This document shows positions 1 through 10,161 of a DNA stretch of 64,000 nt, one piece after another. The notes under the pieces were generated by a model that searched no databases, had not been told where the DNA came from, and saw only the letters and a list, made by a program, of their open reading frames with translations. The translations under genes were made by a program, and so were the position numbers. Source of the stretch: an uncultured Flavobacteriales bacterium (lineage in GTDB: Bacteria > Bacteroidota > Bacteroidia > Flavobacteriales_D > Crocinitomicaceae); contig CAJWRM010000009.1 in the NCBI GenBank assembly GCA_913046365.1, positions 1 through 64,000 of the forward strand. The letters run 5' to 3'. Position 1 is the stretch's first letter. Every line of letters begins with the position of its first letter.

Positions 1-77
1 ACTATTACATCATTGAATATAACGACAATACAACAGAAAATTCAAACGGAATTGTTACTATTGTAAAATAACTATCT

Positions 78-1064
78 ATGAAAAACTCAATTTTTTTGCT
101 CAGTCTATTTACGTGCACATTTTTGTATGCACAGCAGACACCTCAATACTCCCAATATCAGCGCAATCAATTCATGGTGAATCCGGCAGCTGCAGGTGTT
201 TACGACTTCGTTGATATTACGCTTTCGGGAAGATGGCAGTGGCTAGGTGTTCAAGATGCACCTAGAACCTCTTATTTTGCTTTTTCTGTCCCAATAAGGT
301 TTAAACCAAAGTTCTATAATCCCGGAATAAGAACGAGCTCTGGAGTTGTTGAAAACCCTGAAATTAAAACAGGAAAGCTAAAACATACTTTTGGCGGACA
401 GCTTTTGGCTGATCAATATGGTGCGTTTAGAAAAATGTCTTTTTCTGGGACTTATGCAATACATATACCGATGACAAAAAAAGTTAATCTTTCTTTCGGC
501 TTGAAAGCAGGACTATCAAATAATACCTTTTTTGCTGATCAGGCTCAAGTGCTGAACGTGATTGCCCCAGGTCAGAATCCATATGTCGACAATACCTATG
601 ATAACTTTATTCAAAATCAGTCCAATAAATTCCTAATGGATATGGGTGCTGGATTGTATATGTATTCTGAAAAGTTCTTTGTTGGTCTTTCAGCAGAACA
701 ATTGACCCGTGATCTTGTACAGTTCGGTCAAGGAACGGCAAATTTTAATCCTCAGATTCATTTTAATTTAATAGGGGGATATAAAATTCCTTTGGGAGAA
801 AATCTTTCTATTACTCCTGGATTCCTGGTCAAATATATGAGTCCTGCACCTTTATCAGTAGATGGAAATGTTCAATTTGAATATAAAAAATGGTTGTGGC
901 TAACATTAGGATATCGCCATACTGATGCCATGATCGTTATGGCAGGAATGAATATTAGTGAGCGATTCAAAGTAGGGTATTCATATGATTACTCTTTGTC
1001 TCGATTTAATAACTTTTCTTCTGGAGGCCATGAGCTTACTTTAGGTTTAATGCTAGGGAGGTAA
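78..1064 (+). CDS. PorP/SprF family type IX secretion system membrane protein
   Basis: 328 aa with signal peptide; 'QQTPQYSQYQRNQFMVNPAAAGVYDFVDITLSGRWQWLG' is the typical PorP/SprF N-terminus; C-terminal barrel ending 'SSGGHELTLGLMLGR'. Confidence 0.9.
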   Translation: MKNSIFLLSLFTCTFLYAQQTPQYSQYQRNQFMVNPAAAGVYDFVDITLSGRWQWLGVQDAPRTSYFAFSVPIRFKPKFYNPGIRTSSGVVENPEIKTGKLKHTFGGQLLADQYGAFRKMSFSGTYAIHIPMTKKVNLSFGLKAGLSNNTFFADQAQVLNVIAPGQNPYVDNTYDNFIQNQSNKFLMDMGAGLYMYSEKFFVGLSAEQLTRDLVQFGQGTANFNPQIHFNLIGGYKIPLGENLSITPGFLVKYMSPAPLSVDGNVQFEYKKWLWLTLGYRHTDAMIVMAGMNISERFKVGYSYDYSLSRFNNFSSGGHELTLGLMLGR

Positions 1065-1068
1065 TAAT

Positions 1069-2571
1069 ATGAAAAGTATGCGTTTTTATTTTTTGATGGG
1101 TGCTCTTTTAGTTGTATTTACTAACCGAGCACAGTATATGGATATTGAAGAGCCACATAGATTAGGTGGCGAAGTGAATTCTGAGGCTGATGAGCTCTTT
1201 CCTGTTTTTTCTAAAGAAACCTCAACACTTTATTATACAAGAGTTAACGATCCGGAATCTGTAGGTGGGATAAACGACCAAGACATTTGGCAGAGCGAAT
1301 GGAATGGCCAAAACAAATATGCCAAAGGACAAGACTTTAAGGAATTGAACAACAAGTATAATAATTCAATAGTTGGTTTTAACAGTGATGAGTCAATTGT
1401 TTATTTAATCAATTCATATGATGGTAAAAAAGATCTGAAAAAAGGAATCTCATACGCCAAGAAAAAAGGAAACAGCTGGGGTGCTCCAAAGCATATTGCT
1501 ATACCAGGACTTGATATTGAAGGTGATTTTTATGGTTTTCACGTAAATAAGAAAGGTGATGTAATTGTTATTTCATATGCAGGGCCAAAATCACTAGGAG
1601 AAGAAGATCTATATATAAGTGTTAAGGAAAATGAAAAATGGACAGCGCCAATTCATCTGGGATCGAAAATTAATTCCTCAGGCTTTGAAATATCACCATT
1701 TTTGTCTGAAGAGAATGATACTTTATATTTTTCTACGAATGGCCAAGGCGGTCAAGGAGATGCAGATATTTTTTACGCTGTGCGTAAATCAGATTCATGG
1801 ACAGACTGGTCGTCTCCCGTTAATATAGGCCCTCAAATAAACTCTACGAAGTTTGATGCCTATTTTACAATATCGGATGGTTTTTTCTATTGGTCTAGTA
1901 ATAGGGATAGTGAAAGAAGTGATATATATTATTCAACTTTTTTACCACCGCCTTCTCTTATGGCTTCAGCTATAGGAACTGACGTGTCTGTTTTTAATGG
2001 CGCTGATGGGGCAATTGATTTAACTACTAAAGGTGGAGTTGCTCCTTATAGCTATACATGGTCAAATGGCTCCAATGAGGAAGATCCTACAGAATTGATG
2101 AAAGGGACTTATGAGGTTGAGGTCGAAGATGCTATTGGGCAAGTCACAAAGGTAATCGTTGATATTAATGAGCCTGCTGAAATTATTGAACAGATTATTG
2201 AACCCATAAGTGAGTCTGTAGTTGAGATTTCTATTCCACAAACAATTATTTATTTTGATTTAAATTCTAGCTATCATAATCGTGAAAACAAGATGGAGAT
2301 GATTGCTTTTTGCAATACAATTCAAAATAAGCAAGACAAAAAGATTCTAATAGAATCTCATTGCGATAAAAGGGCAAGTGAAAATTATAATATATGGTTG
2401 TCAGAAAAAAGAATGGTCAGAACAAGAGATTTTCTCGTTTCTCAGGGGTTTAAATTTGAAAATATATCTGGAGCATATAAAGGTGAGTCTGAATTAGAGA
2501 TTAATTGCGATGAATGCACGGAAGAAAATCATACCACAAACCGAAGAACGGTTATAAAAGTGATAAAATAA
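1069..2571 (+). CDS. OmpA-family outer membrane protein with WD40-like/PD40 repeats and one SprB-type repeat
   Basis: PD40-like 'DELFPVFSKETSTLYYTR', SprB-like 'NGADGAIDLTTKGGVAPYSYTWSNGSNEEDPTELMKGTYEVEVEDAIGQ', C-terminal OmpA-like 'ILIESHCDKRASENYNIWLSEKRMVRTRDFL'. Confidence 0.85.
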   Translation: MKSMRFYFLMGALLVVFTNRAQYMDIEEPHRLGGEVNSEADELFPVFSKETSTLYYTRVNDPESVGGINDQDIWQSEWNGQNKYAKGQDFKELNNKYNNSIVGFNSDESIVYLINSYDGKKDLKKGISYAKKKGNSWGAPKHIAIPGLDIEGDFYGFHVNKKGDVIVISYAGPKSLGEEDLYISVKENEKWTAPIHLGSKINSSGFEISPFLSEENDTLYFSTNGQGGQGDADIFYAVRKSDSWTDWSSPVNIGPQINSTKFDAYFTISDGFFYWSSNRDSERSDIYYSTFLPPPSLMASAIGTDVSVFNGADGAIDLTTKGGVAPYSYTWSNGSNEEDPTELMKGTYEVEVEDAIGQVTKVIVDINEPAEIIEQIIEPISESVVEISIPQTIIYFDLNSSYHNRENKMEMIAFCNTIQNKQDKKILIESHCDKRASENYNIWLSEKRMVRTRDFLVSQGFKFENISGAYKGESELEINCDECTEENHTTNRRTVIKVIK

Positions 2572-2671
2572 ATATTGTTCTAGCCTCACTGTTCTTTATC
2601 TTGTTTCCTAATATATAAAATGCCGTTATTAGTGCTACCTTTACAAGGGGAATAAATGCCTTTTATAACAA

Positions 2672-3304
2672 GTGCATATGGATATTTTTAGACTTACGTT
2701 TCAGTTAGGAGTTTTTTTTGCTATCTATAGCTTCATTTGGTTCTTTATCGATATTGGAATTAAAATAATGACATCGGGTATGGTAAAAGGAGTTCTTTTT
2801 ACTTATCTAACTAAAGCAATTAAATATCTTTTTTTAGTAAATGTTATTTTTCTATTGTCAATAGGCGAAAATCAAAACGCGACGGTCAATATTCAATCGT
2901 TAGTTCCGGTTGTTTTTATTTTATTTCTTTATTTCATTGGGAAATTTCAAAAGAACCAGAACACGAATGCTTTGTTCTCTAGAATGGGGGTTCAATCATC
3001 AAAAACACAGTTCAATGCTCGTTATGAAATCGGATTAATTTCTCTATCCTTTTTGACATTTGTTTTGTTAGTTTTGGAGCCATATCTTGCCAATAACGTT
3101 ATTGCCAGATGGTTTAAAGAAAGTATTATTGATATTGAAACAACTAGGATTATTGGCTTTATTTTTAAAGTTATAGGGTTCTTTTTCCTTCTTAACATTT
3201 TAACTAAGACGATTCATTCCTTTCAGTATATAATTGGTAAGCTGACCTCAGCTAAATCCGATAGTGGTCAGGATCAATTTGATGATTTTGAAGAGGTAGA
3301 ATAA
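2672..3304 (+). CDS. Hypothetical polytopic membrane protein
   Basis: 210 aa ORF with several hydrophobic helices; no family recognised. Confidence 0.7.
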   Translation: MHMDIFRLTFQLGVFFAIYSFIWFFIDIGIKIMTSGMVKGVLFTYLTKAIKYLFLVNVIFLLSIGENQNATVNIQSLVPVVFILFLYFIGKFQKNQNTNALFSRMGVQSSKTQFNARYEIGLISLSFLTFVLLVLEPYLANNVIARWFKESIIDIETTRIIGFIFKVIGFFFLLNILTKTIHSFQYIIGKLTSAKSDSGQDQFDDFEEVE

Positions 3305-3326
3305 TTTAATTATTAGGATTATTATT

Positions 3327-3695
3327 GTGATAGACCAATCATTTCCAAAAGAACTAAGGCTCACCCATAAAAGAGATATAGATACCTTATTCTCTAAAGG
3401 AGAAAAAATAAAGTCACATCCTTTTATTATACTTTCTTATAAAACAGAAACACCGATGTTGGTGCCATTTAAATTGTTAATATCGGTACCTAAAAAGAAT
3501 TTTAAAAAAGCAGTTGACCGGAACTATTTAAAAAGATGTATTCGTGAAATAGTTAGAAAGAATAAAGAAATTATCTCAAGTGAAAACAAGGATATTACCC
3601 GTAGTATTGCAATTTTATATAGTTTTAAAACAAAGCTACCATTTAACGAACTTGAGGTTGGTTTATTGAAGGCTTTCAAGAAAATACACCAATAA
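3327..3695 (+). CDS. rnpA: Ribonuclease P protein component (GTG start)
   Basis: 'ELRLTHKRDIDTLFSKGEKIKSHPF...KLLISVPKKNFKKAVDRNYLKRCIREIVRKNK' RnpA signature. Confidence 0.93.
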   Translation: MIDQSFPKELRLTHKRDIDTLFSKGEKIKSHPFIILSYKTETPMLVPFKLLISVPKKNFKKAVDRNYLKRCIREIVRKNKEIISSENKDITRSIAILYSFKTKLPFNELEVGLLKAFKKIHQ

Positions 3696-3697
3696 AA

Positions 3698-5335
3698 ATG
3701 GCCATTAGAATAGTATTATTTTTTTTATTATTATCTCTGAATCCTTTATCCTCTTTAGGACAGTCAAGAGGTTTTGAGATATTAAAGAACCTTGAGCTAA
3801 TGGACCAAGTGCACGAGTATTTGGACCTATATTATGTTGACGAACCTGCAACAGGATACATCTCAAAAGTTGCAATTGATGAAATGCTTAAGGAACTCGA
3901 TCCGTATACTGTATTTTACCATGAATCCAACATGGAGGATTATAGATTGATGTCTACAGGACAATATGGAGGTATTGGTGCTTTAATTCGTAAAATGAAA
4001 GAGTATACCTGTATCGTTCAGCCTTATGAAAATAGTCCTGCCCATAAGTCAGGACTAAGGGCAGGGGATAAGATTTTGTCCATCGATGGTGTATCCATGA
4101 TTGGGAAGTCATCAGATGATGTTTCTTCATTTTTAAAAGGTCCCCGAGGGACAACGATTGAAGTTGAGATTGATCGGTCCTTTATAGGCCACAAAACATT
4201 TAAGGTAACACGAGAGGAAATCAAACTGCCTGATCTCCCGTATTCCGGTATGCTTTCACAAAACATTGGCTATGTAAAGCTGTCAAGTTTTTCTCAAACG
4301 GCATTTAATAGTGTAAAACAAGCCTTTGATAAATTGAAAGAACAGGGAATGGAAACTGCAATTCTAGACCTCAGAGATAATGGCGGAGGTCTGCTAATAG
4401 AAGCGATTAAAATCGTCAACCTCTTTATTCCCAAGGGACAACTTATCGTTTCAACAAAAGGACGTTTGAAAGAAGAAAATAGAGCATATAAAACGATAGA
4501 AAAGCCGGCTTTTCCTGACATGAGACTTGTCGTTTTAATCAATGAAAGAAGCGCTTCAGCTAGTGAAATTGTTGCAGGAAGCTTACAGGATTTAGATCGA
4601 GCAATTGTTGTCGGAGGGCAGAGTTACGGAAAGGGGTTGGTGCAAAGGACTTATGATTTGAAATATGGATCTAAGCTAAAATTGACGATTTCTAAATATT
4701 ATACCCCTTCAGGAAGATGCGTTCAACGATTGGAATATTATGAGAAAGGTGCTAAAGACAAACCTGCTGAAATTTCAGATACCCTGCTTACCAAATTTAA
4801 GACCAAGAATGGAAGAGATGTTATTGATGGTAGAGGAATTTTTCCGGATGTCGAGATTGAACAAGAAAATTTGGGAAGACTGAGTTCATTATTACTAATG
4901 GAGGATATAATTTTTGATTTCGCCACAGATTTTGCCACTAATCGGGACTCAATTGTAGACCCTGAAGTATTTAAATTAAATGATGATGATTATCAAACTT
5001 TTATTGCATTTGTTTTAAAGAACGATCAGTTTTCCTATAAAACCGCTTCCGAAATAAAATTGAAAGAACTGAAGGAGGTTGCTCATGAAGAAGGTTATTC
5101 CGAAGTGATACAATCTTCATATAAGGACATTGAGAGATTGGTTTCTGCAAATTTAGAAAAAGAGCTTGTTTCCATTCAGCCAGAAATTTCTAGATGGATT
5201 GAGAGTGAAATAATTTCACGGTACTATTTTCAGTCAGGAGTAAGTAGACATAGTTTTAGATTTGACTTAGACGTGCTCAAGGCCAAAGAATTATTAATAA
5301 ACATCGATATGTACAACAATATTCTTAAGCTATAG
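3698..5335 (+). CDS. S41 family C-terminal processing peptidase
   Basis: PDZ domain 'GGIGALIRK...GLRAGDKILSIDGVSMIGKSSDDVSSFLKGPRGT' and S41 catalytic region 'ILDLRDNGGGLL...NERSASASEIVAGSLQDLDRAIVVGGQSYGKGLVQ'. Confidence 0.93.
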   Translation: MAIRIVLFFLLLSLNPLSSLGQSRGFEILKNLELMDQVHEYLDLYYVDEPATGYISKVAIDEMLKELDPYTVFYHESNMEDYRLMSTGQYGGIGALIRKMKEYTCIVQPYENSPAHKSGLRAGDKILSIDGVSMIGKSSDDVSSFLKGPRGTTIEVEIDRSFIGHKTFKVTREEIKLPDLPYSGMLSQNIGYVKLSSFSQTAFNSVKQAFDKLKEQGMETAILDLRDNGGGLLIEAIKIVNLFIPKGQLIVSTKGRLKEENRAYKTIEKPAFPDMRLVVLINERSASASEIVAGSLQDLDRAIVVGGQSYGKGLVQRTYDLKYGSKLKLTISKYYTPSGRCVQRLEYYEKGAKDKPAEISDTLLTKFKTKNGRDVIDGRGIFPDVEIEQENLGRLSSLLLMEDIIFDFATDFATNRDSIVDPEVFKLNDDDYQTFIAFVLKNDQFSYKTASEIKLKELKEVAHEEGYSEVIQSSYKDIERLVSANLEKELVSIQPEISRWIESEIISRYYFQSGVSRHSFRFDLDVLKAKELLINIDMYNNILKL

Positions 5336-5346
5336 CCTTAGATTAA

Positions 5347-6798
5347 ATGAAACGAATTTCCTCATCATTAATTCACTATTATGTGCACATGTTTATTCTG
5401 TGCCTATTTGTTGTAGGTATTGTTTGTAGTAAGTTTTTAATGTCAATGGGGATTCTATTTGGTCTTCTTCATTTAATTATTGAAGGGCGATACAAAGAGT
5501 ATTTCACAAATCTCAAGAACAATCGTTTTTTTGTTGCGGCATTAATTTTTTATGCTTTGCATCTAATAGGTATGTTTTGGTCAGATGACATTACTTATGG
5601 CATGAATGACATTAAAAGCAAGGCAACGCTTGTAGCCGTTCCATTAATTATTATCTCTAAGCCTTTGGTATTAAGAAAGAGTTATAAACTTTTGATTGGT
5701 CTTTTTATTCTCACTCTTTTGACAACAAGTATCATTAATTATATTGTCTTTCATTTTTATGGCACTGAATTTAACTTCACGGATGCACGAGATATGTCGT
5801 TGTTCAATTCTCATATTCGTTATGCGGTTATGGTTGTTTTTGCCATTCCTTTGCTCTATGATTTAAGTTTGGATAACAAGCGGTTGAGGATTGTCTTTTT
5901 ATTGATTGCAGTCTGGTTCTTATTTTATACCTTTTCAAGTCAGGTTTTAACTGGGATTATATCCTTTTCGGCTATGATTCTGGCATTTGTAATATATCCC
6001 TTATTGCTGCATAGAAAATATCTTTCTTTAACTTTTTTCTTGCTTTCTGGAATATCTATCTGCTCCCTGGTTTTTATTGGATTAAAATCAAATGTGACGA
6101 GTGAAGGTTTGCCAACCGTTAATATAGAGGGAGTTCAAGAAGCGTGGGAAAAGAGATCTAAACTCTCGTATGATGGTAAAGACCAAAGAAATCAAGACTT
6201 AAAGTACACTTTAGCTAGGTTTTTATTATCTAAAAAATATCCAAATAGTCCTGTTGGTGTTACTCGCTTGAGCAATCAAGAGATATTGGCTGTAGAAAAA
6301 GGTATGGCACATTTCGCTGAAATGAAAGGTGGGCTTTTAGGCCGTATCGAAGGACTTCGTTATCAATTGAGTCATATGTCAGACCCAAATGGACATTCTT
6401 TATTGCAACGATTTGAAGCATGGAAGGTGGGCTTTTCTATTTTTAAACAAGCTCCTTATATAGGCGTTGGTACTGGAGATTTGAAAAATGCATTTGCCCA
6501 AGAGTATATTGCCTTGGATACTAAGCTTTCAAAGAAAAATCAAATCCGTGCGCATAATACATTCCTAACAAGTGCCATTACTTTTGGCGTTTTTGGTTTG
6601 TTATTGTTATTGTATTTAGTTTACACCTCGGGTAGAATTCAAATTCAGAATCAGAACCTAAGTGGATTTATTTTTTGGACCATTATTTTAGTAACCTTTT
6701 TCTTTGAAGATACGCTTGAAACCCAAACTGGTATAACGATGTTTGCATTCTTTATCGCCTTATTTTCGCTTCCTATTCCACGCCCTTCAATGGATTAA
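5347..6798 (+). CDS. O-antigen ligase family membrane protein
   Basis: Multi-TM; 'RFEAWKVGFSIFKQAPYIGVGTGDLKNAF...RAHNTFLTSAITFGVFGLLL' matches the Wzy/O-antigen ligase pattern. Confidence 0.8.
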   Translation: MKRISSSLIHYYVHMFILCLFVVGIVCSKFLMSMGILFGLLHLIIEGRYKEYFTNLKNNRFFVAALIFYALHLIGMFWSDDITYGMNDIKSKATLVAVPLIIISKPLVLRKSYKLLIGLFILTLLTTSIINYIVFHFYGTEFNFTDARDMSLFNSHIRYAVMVVFAIPLLYDLSLDNKRLRIVFLLIAVWFLFYTFSSQVLTGIISFSAMILAFVIYPLLLHRKYLSLTFFLLSGISICSLVFIGLKSNVTSEGLPTVNIEGVQEAWEKRSKLSYDGKDQRNQDLKYTLARFLLSKKYPNSPVGVTRLSNQEILAVEKGMAHFAEMKGGLLGRIEGLRYQLSHMSDPNGHSLLQRFEAWKVGFSIFKQAPYIGVGTGDLKNAFAQEYIALDTKLSKKNQIRAHNTFLTSAITFGVFGLLLLLYLVYTSGRIQIQNQNLSGFIFWTIILVTFFFEDTLETQTGITMFAFFIALFSLPIPRPSMD

Positions 6799-6823
6799 TA
6801 AAAATCATTAATTTCGCTTAATC

Positions 6824-7720
6824 ATGTCAATTGAAGTTAAAAACGTATTTAAATATTATGGTGAGCAAGCTGCGGTTAAAGGCATAAGCTTTTCTGTTCA
6901 ATCTGGCGAAATTGTAGGATTTTTAGGGCCGAATGGTGCTGGAAAAAGTACGACCATGAAAATGGTCACAGGATATATTCCCGCCACATCTGGTGAAATT
7001 CTTGTATCAGGCATGCCAGTTGGAACAGATCAGTTAGATCCAAAAAAGAAAATAGGTTATCTCCCTGAGAATAATCCTTTGTACTTGGATATGTACGTTA
7101 GAGAATATTTGGATTTTGTTGCGCGTATCTACAAAGTTTCTAATCGAAGCGAGCGGGTAAAAAAAATGATTCATTCGGTTGGTTTGGAAATAGAGCAAAA
7201 CAAGAAAATAGGGGCTTTGTCTAAAGGTTATAGGCAGCGTGTAGGTTTGGCACAAGCAATGATTCATGATCCAGAGGTATTGATTCTTGACGAACCGACT
7301 TCTGGTTTGGACCCTAATCAACTTATTGAGGTTAGAGAGCTAATTAAAAATATTGGAAAGGAAAAGACACTGATGTTGTCAACCCATATTATGCAGGAGG
7401 CAGAGGCTATATGTGATAGAGTGGTCATTCTCTCAAAAGGAGAAATAGTTGCTGATACACCAACAAATAGACTTCATGAGAAATCAGATTTAAAATGTGT
7501 ATTTGTTGAGTTTCAAGAACCTGTTACTAAATCTCAACTTTCGAAAATAAAAGAAGTTAAAAAAGTAGAAACTAGGGCAGAGGGTTGGCTGTTATATTCA
7601 GAAAAAGAAGATTTAAGGCCTCATGTTTCTCGGTTTAGTCAAGAAAACAATCTTGTAATTCTCACCCTACAACTGGAGCAAAAATCGCTTTCTTCAGTAT
7701 TTAAAGATTTAACTAAATAA
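6824..7720 (+). CDS. gldA: Gliding motility-associated ABC transporter ATP-binding protein GldA
   Basis: Walker A 'GPNGAGKST', signature 'LSKGYRQRVGLAQAMIHDPEVLILDEPTSGLDP'; length and context typical of GldA. Confidence 0.85.
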   Translation: MSIEVKNVFKYYGEQAAVKGISFSVQSGEIVGFLGPNGAGKSTTMKMVTGYIPATSGEILVSGMPVGTDQLDPKKKIGYLPENNPLYLDMYVREYLDFVARIYKVSNRSERVKKMIHSVGLEIEQNKKIGALSKGYRQRVGLAQAMIHDPEVLILDEPTSGLDPNQLIEVRELIKNIGKEKTLMLSTHIMQEAEAICDRVVILSKGEIVADTPTNRLHEKSDLKCVFVEFQEPVTKSQLSKIKEVKKVETRAEGWLLYSEKEDLRPHVSRFSQENNLVILTLQLEQKSLSSVFKDLTK

Positions 7721-7721
7721 C

Positions 7722-8993
7722 ATGAATTTTATTGAAGAGCTTAAGTGGAGAGGGATGATTCACGACATCATGCCAGGAACTGAGGAAGCACTATTAAAAG
7801 CACCCTCATCTGGTTATATTGGTTTTGATCCAACTTCAGATTCTCTGCATATCGGAAGTCTAGTTCAGATAATGACATTGGTACATTTTCAGCGTGCAGG
7901 TCATACACCAATTGCCCTTATTGGAGGTGCTACGGGGATGGTAGGTGATCCTTCGGGGAAATCTCAAGAAAGAAACCTTTTAGATGAGCAAACGATATCA
8001 GAAAATATTAAAGGTGTGAAGAAACAGCTTGAGAAATTTTTAAGTTTTGAGGGGGTTAATCCGGCAGAAATCGTAAACAATTATGATTGGTTTAAATCCA
8101 TGAATTTTTTAGAATTTATACGAGATATCGGAAAGCATATTCCTGTGAACTATATGATGGCAAAGGATTCGGTGAAATCTAGGTTAGAGACTGGAATGTC
8201 TTTTACAGAATTCACCTATCAGCTTGTCCAAGGGTATGACTTTTATTACCTGAATCAGCATAAAAACTGTGTTGTTCAGCTCGGTGGTTCTGATCAATGG
8301 GGAAATATTGTCACAGGGACAGAACTGATTCGCAGGAAGGCTGGAGGTACTGCTTTTGCGGTTACGACTCCGCTAATCAAAAAAGCAGATGGTACAAAAT
8401 TTGGTAAAACTGAAAGTGGAAATATTTGGCTCGATCGTGAGAAGACTTCTCCTTATGCATTTTATCAGTATTGGTTAAATACCTCAGATGCAGATGCTAC
8501 GAATTTCATTAAAATATTCACGCTATTTACCCGAGAGGAAATTAGTCAGATGCAAATTGAGCATGATGCTGCACCTCATATGAGGAGTCTTCAAAAGCAT
8601 TTGGCTGAGGATATTACAAAACGTGTTCACGGAAAAGAAGCCTATGAACAGGCTGTCAATGCTTCTAAAATACTCTTTGGAAAATCAACCCAAGAAGATT
8701 TATTGAGTTTGACATCTGAAGCGTTTTTAGAAATTTTTGAAGGCGTTCCTCAAGCACACTTATCTAGGGCGGAACTTGAAGAAGGACTTCCTATTATTGA
8801 TGTTTTAGCATCAAAAACTGGTTTTCTTTCCTCTAATGGAGAGGCTAGAAGGGCGCTTAAGGCAAATTCTATATCTGTTAATAAGGAAAAAGTCACGGAG
8901 TCCTTTGAGCTCAATGAAAAAAACCTAATCAATGGTAAATACCTTCTTTTAGGAAAGGGTAAGAAATCTAATTTTATCGTTGTGATAGATTAG
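7722..8993 (+). CDS. tyrS: Tyrosyl-tRNA synthetase
   Basis: 'YIGFDPTSDSLHIGSL', 'QLGGSDQWGNIVTG', 'KADGTKFGKTESGNIWLD', C-terminal S4 domain. Confidence 0.97.
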   Translation: MNFIEELKWRGMIHDIMPGTEEALLKAPSSGYIGFDPTSDSLHIGSLVQIMTLVHFQRAGHTPIALIGGATGMVGDPSGKSQERNLLDEQTISENIKGVKKQLEKFLSFEGVNPAEIVNNYDWFKSMNFLEFIRDIGKHIPVNYMMAKDSVKSRLETGMSFTEFTYQLVQGYDFYYLNQHKNCVVQLGGSDQWGNIVTGTELIRRKAGGTAFAVTTPLIKKADGTKFGKTESGNIWLDREKTSPYAFYQYWLNTSDADATNFIKIFTLFTREEISQMQIEHDAAPHMRSLQKHLAEDITKRVHGKEAYEQAVNASKILFGKSTQEDLLSLTSEAFLEIFEGVPQAHLSRAELEEGLPIIDVLASKTGFLSSNGEARRALKANSISVNKEKVTESFELNEKNLINGKYLLLGKGKKSNFIVVID

Positions 8994-9015
8994 AAATTAG
9001 AAAAGGAGATATCTA

Positions 9016-10074
9016 CTAGATGATGAGCATTGCATCGCCATATGAGAAGAATCTGTACTTCTCTTTGATTGCTTCAGCATACGTTTTCTGCATCAATTCA
9101 TGTCCACAAAAGGCTGATATCATCATCAATAAAGTAGACAATGGCGTATGGAAATTAGTGATCAAGCAATTCGCAATACTAAATTCATAAGGAGGAAAAA
9201 TGAATTTATTCGTCCATCCTTCATAAGGCTTGAGATAGCCATCTGTAGTTACAGCAGTTTCTATGGTACGCATGGATGTTGTGCCAACCGCGCAGACTTT
9301 TCTTTTCGCTCTTTTCGCTGTATTTACTATTTCTGATGCATTCTCTGTAATAATTGCCTGCTCAGAATCCATTTTGTGCTTGGTTAAATCTTCAACCTCA
9401 ACAGGCCTGAAGGTTCCTAGACCAACATGAAGTGTTATCTCGGAAAATTCAATTCCTTTTAGCTCCAATCTTTTCAGTAATTGTCTTGAAAAGTGCAATC
9501 CTGCCGTAGGTGCAGCTACAGCACCCTCTTCTTTAGCGAATATTGTTTGGTAGCGCTCTTCGTCTGAAGGTTCAACATCTCTTTTGATATATTTTGGAAG
9601 TGGTGTCTCTCCAAGCTCGGTGATTTTCGCTTTAAAGTCTTCATATGGACCATCAAATAAAAACCGCAATGTTCTACCTCTTGAAGTCGTATTATCGATG
9701 ACCTCTGCAACAAGTGAGTCGTCCTCTCCAAAGTATAGTTTGTTTCCAATTCTAATCTTTCTTGCTGGGTCAACAAGTACATCCCAAAGCAGGCTGTCTC
9801 TGTTGAGTTCCCGAAGTAAGAAAACTTCAATTTTCGCACCAGTCTTTTCTTTATTTCCATACATCCTTGCAGGAAATACTCGGGTATTGTTCATGACCAT
9901 AACATCACCCTCGTCAAAATAATCGATGATGTCTTTGAATAGTTTGTGCTCAATCTTACCCGTATCTTTATGAACAACCATTAATCGAGATTCATCTCTA
10001 TTTTCACTTGGGTATTTTGCAATTAATTCCTCTGGAAGGTCGAAGTTAAACTCCGATAATTTCATCTTGCTCAT
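9016..10074 (-). CDS. queA: S-adenosylmethionine:tRNA ribosyltransferase-isomerase
   Basis: '[19 protein letters not shown]...[12 protein letters not shown]', '[10 protein letters not shown]', '[11 protein letters not shown]', '[18 protein letters not shown]'. Confidence 0.97.
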   Translation of the reverse strand: MSKMKLSEFNFDLPEELIAKYPSENRDESRLMVVHKDTGKIEHKLFKDIIDYFDEGDVMVMNNTRVFPARMYGNKEKTGAKIEVFLLRELNRDSLLWDVLVDPARKIRIGNKLYFGEDDSLVAEVIDNTTSRGRTLRFLFDGPYEDFKAKITELGETPLPKYIKRDVEPSDEERYQTIFAKEEGAVAAPTAGLHFSRQLLKRLELKGIEFSEITLHVGLGTFRPVEVEDLTKHKMDSEQAIITENASEIVNTAKRAKRKVCAVGTTSMRTIETAVTTDGYLKPYEGWTNKFIFPPYEFSIANCLITNFHTPLSTLLMMISAFCGHELMQKTYAEAIKEKYRFFSYGDAMLII

Positions 10075-10108
10075 AACTGGTTTTTTAGAATTATCTATTC
10101 AAAGAGTG

Positions 10109-10140
10109 CGAAGATACAACATGAACACCCCGTTTGTCAA
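10109..10140 (-). promoter_or_regulatory. Predicted queA promoter (TTGAC / TATCTTCG)
   Basis: Minus strand TTGAC (10136-10140), then TATCTTCG (10109-10116), close to the Bacteroidota TTG...TAnnTTTG consensus, about 35 nt before the queA ATG. Confidence 0.55.
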
Positions 10141-10161
10141 GTAAAAAGATGTTTTTATTCT

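Noticed and set aside
9016-9336. 62-aa + strand ORF over queA
   Set aside because: Antisense to queA; no start context or family resemblance.
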